Shown: positions 16,658 to 24,447 of the stretch, piece after piece | Layout: each line of letters begins with the position of its first letter | Position numbering within the stretch: position 1 is the stretch's first letter | Assembly: GCA_015068525.1 (NCBI GenBank) | Contig: SVKJ01000011.1 | Span: 1-52,588 of the forward strand | Direction: 5' to 3' | Source: Oscillospiraceae bacterium | Lineage (GTDB): Bacteria > Bacillota > Clostridia > UMGS1840 > HGM11507 | DNA length: 52,588 nt | Notes under the pieces: model-generated | What the model saw: the letters and a program-made list of their open reading frames with translations, nothing else | Databases searched by the model: none | What the model was told of the DNA's origin: nothing | Made by a program: the position numbers and the translations under genes

Positions 16658-17401
16658 GTGGAGTATAAATTTGTAGATTGTATGTGTTCGTTTGGAAGAA
16701 AGCAGGTTCCTGTTGCAAAAATAGATTATTCAAAAGACGGCGTAAAAAAGATGCTTGAGAGCATTAATGTAAAAAAAGCATTTGTAAGTCACTACGGGGC
16801 ACTTGCTTCGGGAGATTTTGCGTATAACAGAATCATAAAAGAAGAAATAGCGGATGATAATTTCTTTATTCCGTCATATACTTTTATGATAAATTATGCA
16901 GAGGAAAACCCTTGCGAAAAATTTGAAAAAATAATGATTGAAGATAATGTTAAAATGGTTAATATGAATCCGTCAGCGCACAAATTTTCTATGGATATAT
17001 ATTCCGTAAGTGACTATTTTGATGTTATGGATAAATTAAAAACGGTAATAACAATACCTAATACATCTGTTACAACAAATCAACTTTCAGAAATTCTTAA
17101 AGTGTATAAAAATATAAATATTATTATAACCAATCTTGGATTTTCTTTAAATGTTGACCATGATAAACTTATGAAAGATTATAAGAATATTGCTATTGAT
17201 ACAAGTTTTACTCCGATAGACGGTATTGAAACAGTTGTTAAAAAATTTGGTTCCGAAAGAATTGTATTCTCTTCGTATGCACCGGAAACTGCACCGGAAG
17301 GATATGCAGGAAGAATTATTCTTTCTTCATTAAATCGTTGCGATAAAGATAATATAGCATATAAAAATATTTTGGGAATGACAGGGGAGGAACTTATATG
17401 A
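16658..17401 (+). CDS. Degenerate amidohydrolase-fold protein (probable pseudoenzyme)
   Basis: 247 residues; a TIM-barrel relative of the next gene. Aligning the two by eye, each metal-site position is changed: the first-strand HxH (IDAHGHLG in the neighbour) reads VDCMCSFG, KIH reads NMN (102-104), IIIAHSG reads IIITNLG (Asn159), and GSD reads SSY (205-207). Flanking residues such as GRIILSSL are kept, so the fold should be intact. Catalysis by the usual metal route seems impossible; a regulatory or scaffold partner of the active protein is my inference. GTG 16658 is preferred because GGGGTGA lies 5 bases before it; GTG 16649 is the alternative. The stop overlaps the next ATG (ATGA). Confidence 0.75.
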   Translation: MEYKFVDCMCSFGRKQVPVAKIDYSKDGVKKMLESINVKKAFVSHYGALASGDFAYNRIIKEEIADDNFFIPSYTFMINYAEENPCEKFEKIMIEDNVKMVNMNPSAHKFSMDIYSVSDYFDVMDKLKTVITIPNTSVTTNQLSEILKVYKNINIIITNLGFSLNVDHDKLMKDYKNIAIDTSFTPIDGIETVVKKFGSERIVFSSYAPETAPEGYAGRIILSSLNRCDKDNIAYKNILGMTGEELI

Positions 17402-18186
17402 ATTTTAAGGAAATGATGTTAAACGGTCAACTTCCCGAAAATCTTAAAGTGATTGATGCTCACGGACATCTTGGGATTTTTCCAGGTACAGTAGGGGTTG
17501 ATGGAGGATATAAAAAACTTATTGAAGTTATGGACAAAAGAGGTATTTTAAAAACTGCTGTTTCTTCAACCTATGCTATAACGGGTGATTATGTTTTAGG
17601 AAATAACGATATGTTAAAAGCAGTAAGCGAATCGGAGGGCAGAATTTTAGGATATGTAACCATAAACCCAAATTATGATAAAGACACTGTTTCTGAAATT
17701 GAAAGATGTAAAAAGGATGGAGTAATAGGTATTAAAATTCATCCAGCACACGCAAAAGTGGGGATTAACGATGAACGCTTTAAACCCTGCCTTGAATATA
17801 TGAACAAAAAAGGTTCGATAGTTCTTATTCATGCTTTTTCTTTAGGAGAAGTAATAGAAATTGAAAAAACTATTATAAATTATCCAAATGCCAAAATCAT
17901 CATTGCTCATTCAGGTACTCAAAGTGGATATGAATTAACTGCCGAACTTATAAAAAATCACAAAAATGCATATTGTGATATTTGTATGTCATCTCCAAGA
18001 ACAAATCTTTTAGAACATCTTGTAAAATACGGAGATGATAATAAAATTCTTTTCGGCTCGGATACACCGCTTACCGATCCTGCAGTTTCTTTGGGAAGAA
18101 TTATGCTTTCGGATATTCCCGATTCATCAAAAGAAAAAATCTTAGGGCTTAATTTTATAAACCTTATAGAAAAGTATAGTTTGTAA
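17398..18186 (+). CDS. Amidohydrolase-family (Amidohydro_2 type) metal-dependent hydrolase
   Basis: 262 residues. TIM-barrel hydrolase or decarboxylase with an intact metal site: His22 and His24 in IDAHGHLG, Lys113 and His115 in IKIHPAH, His171 in IIAHSGT, and Asp222 in FGSDTP. Members act on amides, esters or carboxylates; the substrate cannot be told. It overlaps the degenerate paralogue by four bases (ATGA), implying coupled translation and perhaps a heteromeric complex. It is the last gene of the five-gene run; no terminator is evident before the fic promoter. Confidence 0.8.
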   Translation: MNFKEMMLNGQLPENLKVIDAHGHLGIFPGTVGVDGGYKKLIEVMDKRGILKTAVSSTYAITGDYVLGNNDMLKAVSESEGRILGYVTINPNYDKDTVSEIERCKKDGVIGIKIHPAHAKVGINDERFKPCLEYMNKKGSIVLIHAFSLGEVIEIEKTIINYPNAKIIIAHSGTQSGYELTAELIKNHKNAYCDICMSSPRTNLLEHLVKYGDDNKILFGSDTPLTDPAVSLGRIMLSDIPDSSKEKILGLNFINLIEKYSL

Positions 18187-18197
18187 AAATTTTATAC

Positions 18198-18226
18198 TTG
18201 CGTTTTTAAAAAACCGATGATACAAT
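18198..18226 (+). promoter_or_regulatory. Promoter of the fic gene
   Basis: TTGCGT at 18198-18203, a 17-base spacer and TACAAT at 18221-18226. The start point would fall near 18233, at the first unit of an 11-base tandem repeat. Confidence 0.7.
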
Positions 18227-18230
18227 GAAA

Positions 18231-18262
18231 ATGATTGATGTATGATTGATGTATGATTGATG
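18231..18262 (+). repeat. Tandem 11-base repeat in the fic leader
   Basis: Three units of atgattgatgt at 18231-18241, 18242-18252 and 18253-18262 (last unit 10 bases). They begin about 5 bases after the -10 box, so they cover the transcription start and leader. One turn of DNA per unit places repeated sites on the same face of the helix. Confidence 0.9.
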
Positions 18263-18286
18263 CAAACGAAGTAAAGAGGGGATTTA

Positions 18287-19264
18287 ATGACAAGTAAAAA
18301 ACCACCATTTGATATAAATGAAAAAATAATGTCATTAGTTATAGAAATTGCAGAACTTACAGGAAGAATAGATGAAAAACATCAAATTTCAACAAATCCT
18401 AAACTAAGAAGAGAAAATAGAATAAAAACAATTTATTCATCTTTAAAGATAGAACAAAATACTCTTGACATTAAGCAGGTTACAGATGTTATTTGCGGGA
18501 AACGGGTTTTAGCTCCCCAAAAAGATATTTTAGAAGTAAGAAATGCGTATAAAGCGTACGAATGTATAGAGAGTTTAGATCCGTATTCAATAGATGATAT
18601 CTTAAAAGTTCATAAAATTATGACCATAGGGCTTATTGACGATGCGGGAGAGTTTCGACAAAACCAGGTAGGTGTAGTGGACCAAAAAGGTAACATTCTG
18701 CATTTTGGTACATTGCCACGATATATTCCCAACCTTATGGAGGAACTTCTAAACTGGATAAAAACAAGCGATGTTCATATGCTTATAAAAAGTTGTGTTT
18801 TTCATTATGAGTTTGAACTTATACATCCTTTTTCGGATGGGAATGGCAGAATGGGAAGATTATGGCACACTTTACTGTTATCTCAATGGAATGAGGTGTT
18901 TGCATGGCTACCTGTAGAATCACTTATTCATGACAATCAGGAAGAGTATTATAATGTAATAAACAGGTCAAATGCAAATGGTAATTCTACAGTTTTTATT
19001 GAGTTTATGCTATCGGTTATAAAACAAGCATTATCAGAAGCAATAAGTGTCAGAACTTATGATATTCCAAAGAGCAGGATGGATTTAAGAACTGAAAAGA
19101 TACTTAAATACCTTGATAAAAATGAGTATATTAAAAATAGCGATATTCAGAAACTTTTTAAAGTATCTTCGGCAACAGCTACAAGGATATTAACTAAGTT
19201 GTTTAATGACAGAGTACTGAAAAAAATCTTTATTGACGGACATTGGGGATATATTAAAAAATAA
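18287..19264 (+). CDS. Fic-family protein with C-terminal winged helix
   Basis: 325 residues. Fic enzymes usually transfer AMP to a hydroxyl of a target protein. The active-site loop HPFSDGNGRMGR is complete, with catalytic His180. An N-terminal helix with SSLKIEQNTL looks like the inhibitory segment of class II Fic proteins (usual form SxxxEGN; here EQN). The last 60 residues, with NSDIQKLFKVSSATATRILT, form a winged-helix DNA-binding domain, so the protein may regulate its own promoter, where tandem repeats lie. It is a single gene with its own promoter and terminator. The target is unknown. Confidence 0.88.
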   Translation: MTSKKPPFDINEKIMSLVIEIAELTGRIDEKHQISTNPKLRRENRIKTIYSSLKIEQNTLDIKQVTDVICGKRVLAPQKDILEVRNAYKAYECIESLDPYSIDDILKVHKIMTIGLIDDAGEFRQNQVGVVDQKGNILHFGTLPRYIPNLMEELLNWIKTSDVHMLIKSCVFHYEFELIHPFSDGNGRMGRLWHTLLLSQWNEVFAWLPVESLIHDNQEEYYNVINRSNANGNSTVFIEFMLSVIKQALSEAISVRTYDIPKSRMDLRTEKILKYLDKNEYIKNSDIQKLFKVSSATATRILTKLFNDRVLKKIFIDGHWGYIKK

Positions 19265-19287
19265 AAGAAATCTGTTGTCACAATATG

Positions 19288-19318
19288 AAAAGGGATGTTT
19301 TCTTTAACATCCCTTTTT
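19288..19318. terminator. Bidirectional terminator between fic and adh
   Basis: The perfect 12-base stem aaaagggatgtt / aacatccctttt (19288-19299 and 19306-19317) with loop ttcttt, ending in a T-run on the plus strand and an A-run that gives T on the minus strand. It serves the convergent fic and alcohol dehydrogenase genes. Confidence 0.9.
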
Positions 19319-19337
19319 GATATATTGTCCATATAAT

Positions 19338-20402
19338 TTAATATTCTTTAACAACCACTACAGGTTTTATTAAATCCTTTGGCTTATCTTTCATTAAAAG
19401 AAGTGCCTCTTCTATTTTGTCAAATCCGTGGAAAACATGGGTAACAAGTTTTTTTGTATCAAGTTTACCGTTTGCAATAAGGCGTGCCATTTTTTCCATT
19501 TTCATTCTTCCTCCTGGTGTAAGACCGCCTGTTATTGTTTTATGGCCCATACCAACACCCCACTCAACACGAGGTATATTAACAGTTTCGCCTTCTCCCA
19601 AATAGTTAACATTTGAAACTATTCCGCCAGGCTTAACAACTGTTACTGCTTGTGCGAAAGTATCATTATCTCCTCCTGCTATGATAACTCTGTCAACACC
19701 TTCGTTGTTTGTAATTTTCATAACATTTTCAACTAAATCTCCGTCTTTGTAACTTAAAATATCGGTTGCGCCGTATTCTCTTGCAACTTTCTGGCAGATT
19801 TCTCTTGAGCCAACAGCAATTATTCTTCCTGCTCCACGCAAATTTGCACCTGCTACTGCCATAAGTCCTACAGGGCCTATACCGATAACTAAAACCGTAT
19901 CTCCAAAATTTATTTTTGCAAGTTCGGCTCCGTGAAAACCTGTAACCACCATATCGGGTAGCATAACTGCACTTATAGGGTCAACATTATCCGGAAGATG
20001 GCAAAGGTTGGCATCTGCCTCGTTTACATTAAAATATTCTGCAAAAACTCCATCTTTATAATTTGAGAATTTCCAGCCTGACAGCATACCTTGTGAGTGC
20101 ATAGGATATCCTTCCTGACTTGTTACTGTTCCCCAGTCAGGAGTAATTGCAGGAACTATTACTTTATCTCCCGCTTTAAAATCTTTGACAAGTTCGCCTA
20201 CCTTATGAACTTCTCCCACACATTCGTGACCGAGCACCATATTATGTCTTTCGCCGATTGCACCTTTAAAAGCAGTGTGTATGTCCGAAGTACAAGGGGC
20301 AATACAAATAGGCTTTACAATAGCGTCTAAAGGGCCCATTTTTGGCTCTTCTTTTTCTATCCAGCCTATTTTTCCTATTTCTATCATTGCAAAAGCTTTC
20401 AT
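19338..20402 (-). CDS. adh: NADP-dependent secondary alcohol dehydrogenase, zinc type
   Basis: 354 residues, closely resembling the Thermoanaerobacter brockii and Clostridium beijerinckii secondary alcohol dehydrogenases from end to end (GWIEKEEPKMGPLDAI near the start, FDKIEEALLLMKDKPKDLIK at the end). Catalytic zinc ligands Cys37 and His59 are present, the third (Asp) being in LPDMVVTGFHG. The Rossmann motif is GIGPVGLMAVAG, and the GSR after the second strand is the NADP-binding signature of that group. It should interconvert ketones or aldehydes and alcohols. A perfect hairpin covers the ribosome site (20411-20443). Patatin lies 60 bases upstream on the same strand. Confidence 0.92.
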   Translation of the reverse strand: MKAFAMIEIGKIGWIEKEEPKMGPLDAIVKPICIAPCTSDIHTAFKGAIGERHNMVLGHECVGEVHKVGELVKDFKAGDKVIVPAITPDWGTVTSQEGYPMHSQGMLSGWKFSNYKDGVFAEYFNVNEADANLCHLPDNVDPISAVMLPDMVVTGFHGAELAKINFGDTVLVIGIGPVGLMAVAGANLRGAGRIIAVGSREICQKVAREYGATDILSYKDGDLVENVMKITNNEGVDRVIIAGGDNDTFAQAVTVVKPGGIVSNVNYLGEGETVNIPRVEWGVGMGHKTITGGLTPGGRMKMEKMARLIANGKLDTKKLVTHVFHGFDKIEEALLLMKDKPKDLIKPVVVVKEY

Positions 20403-20410
20403 AAAAACAT

Positions 20411-20443
20411 CCTTTCATAATAATCTTAGTTTATTATGAAAGG
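20411..20443 (-). promoter_or_regulatory. Perfect inverted repeat masking the adh ribosome binding site
   Basis: Arms cctttcataataa (20411-20423) and ttattatgaaagg (20431-20443) are perfect 13-base complements around a 7-base loop. In the mRNA (minus strand) the arm nearest the gene supplies the GAAAGG ribosome site, 8 bases before ATG 20402. The structure could be an RNA switch, an operator or an attenuator; TTTTT follows the stem after three bases. Confidence 0.8.
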
Positions 20444-20462
20444 ATTAATAAAAAAATATACG

Positions 20463-21734
20463 TTAAAGAAATTTTAAATATACTGCACATAAAAATTCTT
20501 TGGGTGCGCAAATTCCTAAAAAAGTTAAAAGTTTTGGATTTTTTTCTAAAAGAAAATCAATATTTTCTGATAAGAATTTTATAAATTTTACTTTATCAAA
20601 ACTGTCTGTTGCCTGTTTTAATTTTTTTAAAATATCCATTATATTTCCCGAAAGATTAAAGTTTACAAGAAGTTCTTTTAAACTTGAAAGATCGGAAATA
20701 TCATATTCTTTTAATTCTTTATTTATAAGAAAATGTGCTTTTTTTAATTTGTAAGTTTGAAAGTACGGCAGTTTTAAACTTTCCATCAAACATTCTAAAT
20801 TAAAAGTTGCCATATCCTTTGTGCAGGGCTTGCCTTCTCTTTTTGTTTCGGTATAGTAAAGAAGATTTATTCCTTTTATAAATACTTTTTTCAAGTGTTT
20901 GTTGTTTGCAAACATTTTTTTGGATAATTCTTCTATTTTCGGTGCAATTTTTTTTGAATGTTTTAAAATGTCGCCTTTTTCAAAAGTAAATTTAAATCCG
21001 TCAAGTTTACCAAAGGTTTTTAAGGTATCATTATATCCTAATTTCATATTTTTTTTAGCCTGATCTTTATTGAAATCAAGAATTTTTCCCAAATCGTAAT
21101 AACTTGAAATTTTAGTTATTTTAACATCTTTTGCTTTAGGCTTTTTTATCATTCCTACTGCTTTTAAATCAATCGCAATAATTTTGTCTGCACCTTTTTC
21201 GATTGCCATATTTATAGGAAGATTATCAGAAAAGCCCCCGTCAATATACATATTTTCCCCGATTTTATGAGGCTTCATTGCAGGGAAAAAAGCAGAACTT
21301 CCGAGTATATAGTCAACAATTTTCCCAATTTCCATATCCTCTTTAAAAATATAAAGAGGCGTCATTTCAGGATATTTAACTGTAACCAAACCATAATCTA
21401 CAGGCGATTTTCTTAATTTATCTTCATCAATATATTTTATAAGTAAATTTTTTAAGTTGGTATAGTCGTAACCGCTGTTTTCAAAAGCACCTTTTACATT
21501 TATACCTGTTTCATTTTCTTTTAAATCTAAAATTTTATCGGTGGATAAAGTTTTCCATAACTTCATAGCAAGGTCGAAATCGCCTTGCGCCACAATAGCA
21601 CCATTGATGCTGCCAACTGAACAACCGGTTATAATATCATATTTTATTTTAAGTTTGTTAAGTGCTTTTACGGCACCTATCTGGTATGCCCCTTTTGCAC
21701 CTCCGCCACCGAATACAAGGGCAGTTTTACTCAT
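20463..21734 (-). CDS. Patatin-like phospholipase
   Basis: 423 residues. The patatin domain fills roughly the first 280 residues: oxyanion loop GGGGAKGAYQIGAV at 9-22, nucleophile Ser39 in GCSVGS, and the dyad aspartate in DGGFSDNLP near residue 168. It should hydrolyse acyl esters of membrane lipids. The remaining Lys-rich helical part is of unknown function. No signal peptide is seen, so it probably acts at the inner face of the membrane. It overlaps the upstream membrane-protein gene by 8 bases and belongs to the leftward run starting at 23647. Confidence 0.88.
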   Translation of the reverse strand: MSKTALVFGGGGAKGAYQIGAVKALNKLKIKYDIITGCSVGSINGAIVAQGDFDLAMKLWKTLSTDKILDLKENETGINVKGAFENSGYDYTNLKNLLIKYIDEDKLRKSPVDYGLVTVKYPEMTPLYIFKEDMEIGKIVDYILGSSAFFPAMKPHKIGENMYIDGGFSDNLPINMAIEKGADKIIAIDLKAVGMIKKPKAKDVKITKISSYYDLGKILDFNKDQAKKNMKLGYNDTLKTFGKLDGFKFTFEKGDILKHSKKIAPKIEELSKKMFANNKHLKKVFIKGINLLYYTETKREGKPCTKDMATFNLECLMESLKLPYFQTYKLKKAHFLINKELKEYDISDLSSLKELLVNFNLSGNIMDILKKLKQATDSFDKVKFIKFLSENIDFLLEKNPKLLTFLGICAPKEFLCAVYLKFL

Positions 21735-22167
21735 ATATTCTTACCTCTAATTCTTTGCGCAAATTCTCTGTATAATGAATTTTAACCTTTTTTTCTTCGC
21801 CCTTTATTTTATAGGTAAGTACCATATAGTCTTTTGAGAAAGGACTCACTGTAAGATTTTTCGCTTTAATATTTTCCTTTTTTAAAGATATTATGTCTTT
21901 AAAGGGAATATTTAAAATTTCTGTTTTCTTATAGTCTTTGCCTTTTTCTATTTTAAAAGTTTCTTCGCCTAATATATATTTATATTCCGAAAGAGAGTAT
22001 TTTATTAAATAAAAACAACAGAATATCGCATATATAAACGGAAGAATTGCAGGAATAATCGGCAGTTTAATATAAGGAGTTATAAAGCATATAACAAATA
22101 ATAAAAACACCAGTATGAAAGTTGTTTTAAGCCTTTTTTCGACAGGCTCTTTAATCGTGATTTCCAA
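21727..22167 (-). CDS. Membrane protein with soluble C-terminal domain, unknown
   Basis: 146 residues: two hydrophobic helices (about 16-55) followed by a charged, beta-rich domain (YKYILGEETFKIEKGKDYKK and IPFKDIISLKKENI). This layout recalls small bacterial PH-like membrane proteins of the YcxB type, but the match is only in shape. The start is TTG 22167 with GGATG upstream. The 3' end overlaps patatin by 8 bases, so the two are probably translated together. Function unknown. Confidence 0.65.
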   Translation of the reverse strand: MEITIKEPVEKRLKTTFILVFLLFVICFITPYIKLPIIPAILPFIYAIFCCFYLIKYSLSEYKYILGEETFKIEKGKDYKKTEILNIPFKDIISLKKENIKAKNLTVSPFSKDYMVLTYKIKGEEKKVKIHYTENLRKELEVRIYE

Positions 22168-22181
22168 GTTGTAAACACATC

Positions 22182-22700
22182 CTAAAAAATATAGTAAGGA
22201 ATAAGGAATAAAATTCCTATAACAATTCCCGAAATAATAACTAAAAAGTTTTTAAAATATTGTATATTAATAGTTCTTAAGTAAAGGCTTTTCATTCTTT
22301 TAGTGCCACTGTGTGCATTAAGAAGAATATCAAAAAAACTCATAAGAATAAGTATCAACTGCAAAAGTATAATATAAATATTTGAAAAAGAAAATCCAAA
22401 ATTGCAAATATACTTTAAAAGTATTCCCAAAAAGAACACAAGAAATAATGAAGATACGAAATAGAGATATCTTAATTTTGAAAACTCATAATTTCGTATA
22501 TTTTTGTACTTATACGGAATAATCGCTAACATAAGAAGCATAGTTACCCCTATAATCATATAAATGGTAAAAAGAACTTTGCTATAAAAAAGCGAATAGA
22601 TAAGGGGGACTAAAACCAAAAAGATATTTAAAATGCCAAAATACGCGCCGGTAATTGCTGATTTGTAAAGACCTTTAGACTGCGAAGAAAAATTTCTCAC
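22182..22700 (-). CDS. Integral membrane protein, unknown
   Basis: 172 residues with about five membrane helices and the short polar loops YKYKNIRNYEFSKLRY and NAHSGTKRMKSLYLRTIN. The start is GTG 22700, with a GGAGG ribosome site 8 bases upstream. It sits 23 bases after the AEC transporter stop and 14 bases before the next start, so it is part of the same leftward operon. No family recognised. Confidence 0.65.
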   Translation of the reverse strand: MRNFSSQSKGLYKSAITGAYFGILNIFLVLVPLIYSLFYSKVLFTIYMIIGVTMLLMLAIIPYKYKNIRNYEFSKLRYLYFVSSLFLVFFLGILLKYICNFGFSFSNIYIILLQLILILMSFFDILLNAHSGTKRMKSLYLRTINIQYFKNFLVIISGIVIGILFLIPYYIF

Positions 22701-22723
22701 ATTTCCCGCCTCCGTTCATTAAA

Positions 22724-23647
22724 TTATAATATACTGTAAACAATCGGTAAAGTAATTACCGAAAGAATACTTGAAATAAGAACATAATTTGCGCATTCTT
22801 CGGGGTATGAATTAAAGTTTTCCCCGAATATAACAAGATTTACTGCAATAGGGTTTGCAAGTATAATAGCAGGTACATATACCATATATCCCGAAAATCC
22901 CAATGCCCAAAGTACATATACTACACCAACAGGAATAATTAAAAGTCTGAAAAGACTTACTATATAAATTTTTATGTTTTTAATATCAATTTTCCCTGAT
23001 TTAGCAATTACAAGGCCTGTAAGGAGTACACCCAAAGGTGTAGTCGTAGAACCAAGTTGTGTAACAGTTGTTTTAATAAAATAAGGAATTTCTATCGGTA
23101 TAAAAAGCATTATAAATCCGATAATAAGCGCTAAAAAAGGAGTGCTTTTTAAATCCTTAAGTGTCAGAGAACATTCCATATCGTCCTCCGATGCGCTTTT
23201 CATAAGGATGGTGCCCACAATTAAAACTGAAGCAAACATGGTAAAGTTATATAAAGACGCATAGAAAACAGATTGTTTACCATAAAGCATCTCAAGTATC
23301 GGATAGGCAGTAAAAGTAAAGTTGGAAAATAAAAGCGAAAAAATAATAATATTTCTTTTTTTCTTCTTTTTTTCTATAACTTTCCCTAAAATCAGTGCCG
23401 TAAGAAAGCATATAACAAGTATAACGAGTGCCATTAAAGGAAGTTTTGCTGATTTTAAAAGTTCATTTAGACTTATTTTTTGCATCATTGAGTCCAAAAT
23501 GGAGCAGGGAAGTGAAACATTGTAAAGGAGAACTGAAACCCCTTTTACGAATGATGCATCAACCATCTTTTTATAATATAAAAAATAACCTATTATCATA
23601 GGGATAAAAAGTCCCATCAAAAGTTGCAATGTGTCTAAAAAATTCAA
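22724..23647 (-). CDS. AEC-family transporter (auxin efflux carrier type)
   Basis: 307 residues with about ten membrane helices in two halves, of the AEC family that in bacteria often carries malate, other carboxylates or amino acids. Recognisable segments are MIIGYFLYYKKMVDASFVKG at the start, SNFTFTAYPILEMLYGKQ in the centre and the C-terminal part VPAIILANPIAVNLVIFGE. The start is TTG 23647 with AAAGG 8 bases upstream. It has a clear promoter (-35 TTGACT, 17 bases, -10 TATAAT on the minus strand) whose -35 lies in a 16-base palindrome. It leads the leftward run through patatin. Confidence 0.85.
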   Translation of the reverse strand: MNFLDTLQLLMGLFIPMIIGYFLYYKKMVDASFVKGVSVLLYNVSLPCSILDSMMQKISLNELLKSAKLPLMALVILVICFLTALILGKVIEKKKKKRNIIIFSLLFSNFTFTAYPILEMLYGKQSVFYASLYNFTMFASVLIVGTILMKSASEDDMECSLTLKDLKSTPFLALIIGFIMLFIPIEIPYFIKTTVTQLGSTTTPLGVLLTGLVIAKSGKIDIKNIKIYIVSLFRLLIIPVGVVYVLWALGFSGYMVYVPAIILANPIAVNLVIFGENFNSYPEECANYVLISSILSVITLPIVYSIL

Positions 23648-23681
23648 AATTATTCATCCTTTTTATTGTAATTCTGAAATT

Positions 23682-23746
23682 ATTATAACTCTTGTGACAA
23701 ATTAAGTCAATATTGACTTGAAACTCAAACCTAAATAATGTATAAT
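23682..23746. promoter_or_regulatory. Divergent promoters sharing a 16-base palindrome (AEC transporter / trmB)
   Basis: The perfect palindrome aagtcaatattgactt occupies 23704-23719. Leftward: -35 TTGACT at 23710-23705, 17-base spacer, -10 TATAAT at 23687-23682. Rightward: -35 TTGAAA at 23718-23723, 17-base spacer, -10 TATAAT at 23741-23746. The palindrome thus holds the leftward -35 and touches the rightward -35, an arrangement in which one dimeric regulator could block both. Confidence 0.8.
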
Positions 23747-23767
23747 AAATAAAAGGGTGACGAAAAA

Positions 23768-24400
23768 ATGAGAATGAGAAGAAAAAAACACAGGGAAGAA
23801 AGATTTGAAAACTGTTCTTTCCTTGCGATTGAAAATTTTGATAATATAAAAAACTTTAAAGATATATTTGGTAATGATAATCCTGTGCATTTAGAGATAG
23901 GATGCGGTAAGGGAAGATTTATTACCGGCTTATCAAAACTAAATCCTGAAGTAAACTATATTGCTATAGAAAAAAGTATGGACGTTATCATTATGGCAAT
24001 GGAAAAGATAAAAAACGAGGGTATTGAAAATGTCCGTTTTTTTGCAGGCGATGTAGATGTTTTAAGAGATAAGGATTTTAAAGGTGAGGTTGAAAGAATA
24101 TATATAAACTTCTGCGACCCCTGGAAAAAGAGTAATCAGGCAAAAAGAAGGCTCACTCATAAAAATTATCTTTCATTATATGAAAAACTTCTTAAAAAAG
24201 GCGGAGAGGTTTTCTTTAAAACCGATAACAGAAAACTGTTTGAATTTTCGCTAAACTCATTTGCTGATTATAATCTTAAAATGCGAAATATTACTCTTGA
24301 TTTACATAATTCTTCTTATGAAGGAAACATAATGACCGAATATGAAGAAAATTTTTCTTCTAAAGGTTTTCCGATTTACAGATGCGAATTGATTTTTTAA
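23768..24400 (+). CDS. trmB: tRNA (guanine-46-N7)-methyltransferase
   Basis: 210 residues. It methylates G46 in the variable loop of tRNAs using S-adenosylmethionine. The SAM-binding motif HLEIGCGKGRF lies near residues 42-52, with VNYIAIEKS after the second strand. The substrate motif is NFCDPWKKSNQAKRRL, where most members have NFPDPW; the Pro-to-Cys change is a minor oddity. The ending FSSKGFPIYRCEL is typical. The ribosome site GGGTGA precedes ATG 23768. It is transcribed from its own promoter. Confidence 0.95.
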   Translation: MRMRRKKHREERFENCSFLAIENFDNIKNFKDIFGNDNPVHLEIGCGKGRFITGLSKLNPEVNYIAIEKSMDVIIMAMEKIKNEGIENVRFFAGDVDVLRDKDFKGEVERIYINFCDPWKKSNQAKRRLTHKNYLSLYEKLLKKGGEVFFKTDNRKLFEFSLNSFADYNLKMRNITLDLHNSSYEGNIMTEYEENFSSKGFPIYRCELIF

Positions 24401-24417
24401 TCTTTCTATTGTATAAT
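24389..24417 (+). promoter_or_regulatory. Promoter of metA
   Basis: TTGATT at 24389-24394, a 17-base spacer and TATAAT at 24412-24417. The -35 box lies within the last codons of trmB. The leader to ATG 24448 is only about 25 bases, too short for a SAM riboswitch or T-box. Confidence 0.75.
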
Positions 24418-24447
24418 AATATAAAAGTATATTGAGGATGGGATAAT

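Noticed and set aside
24401..24447. SAM riboswitch or T-box before metA.
   Set aside because: The predicted leader is only about 25 bases and the gap between trmB and metA is 47 bases.
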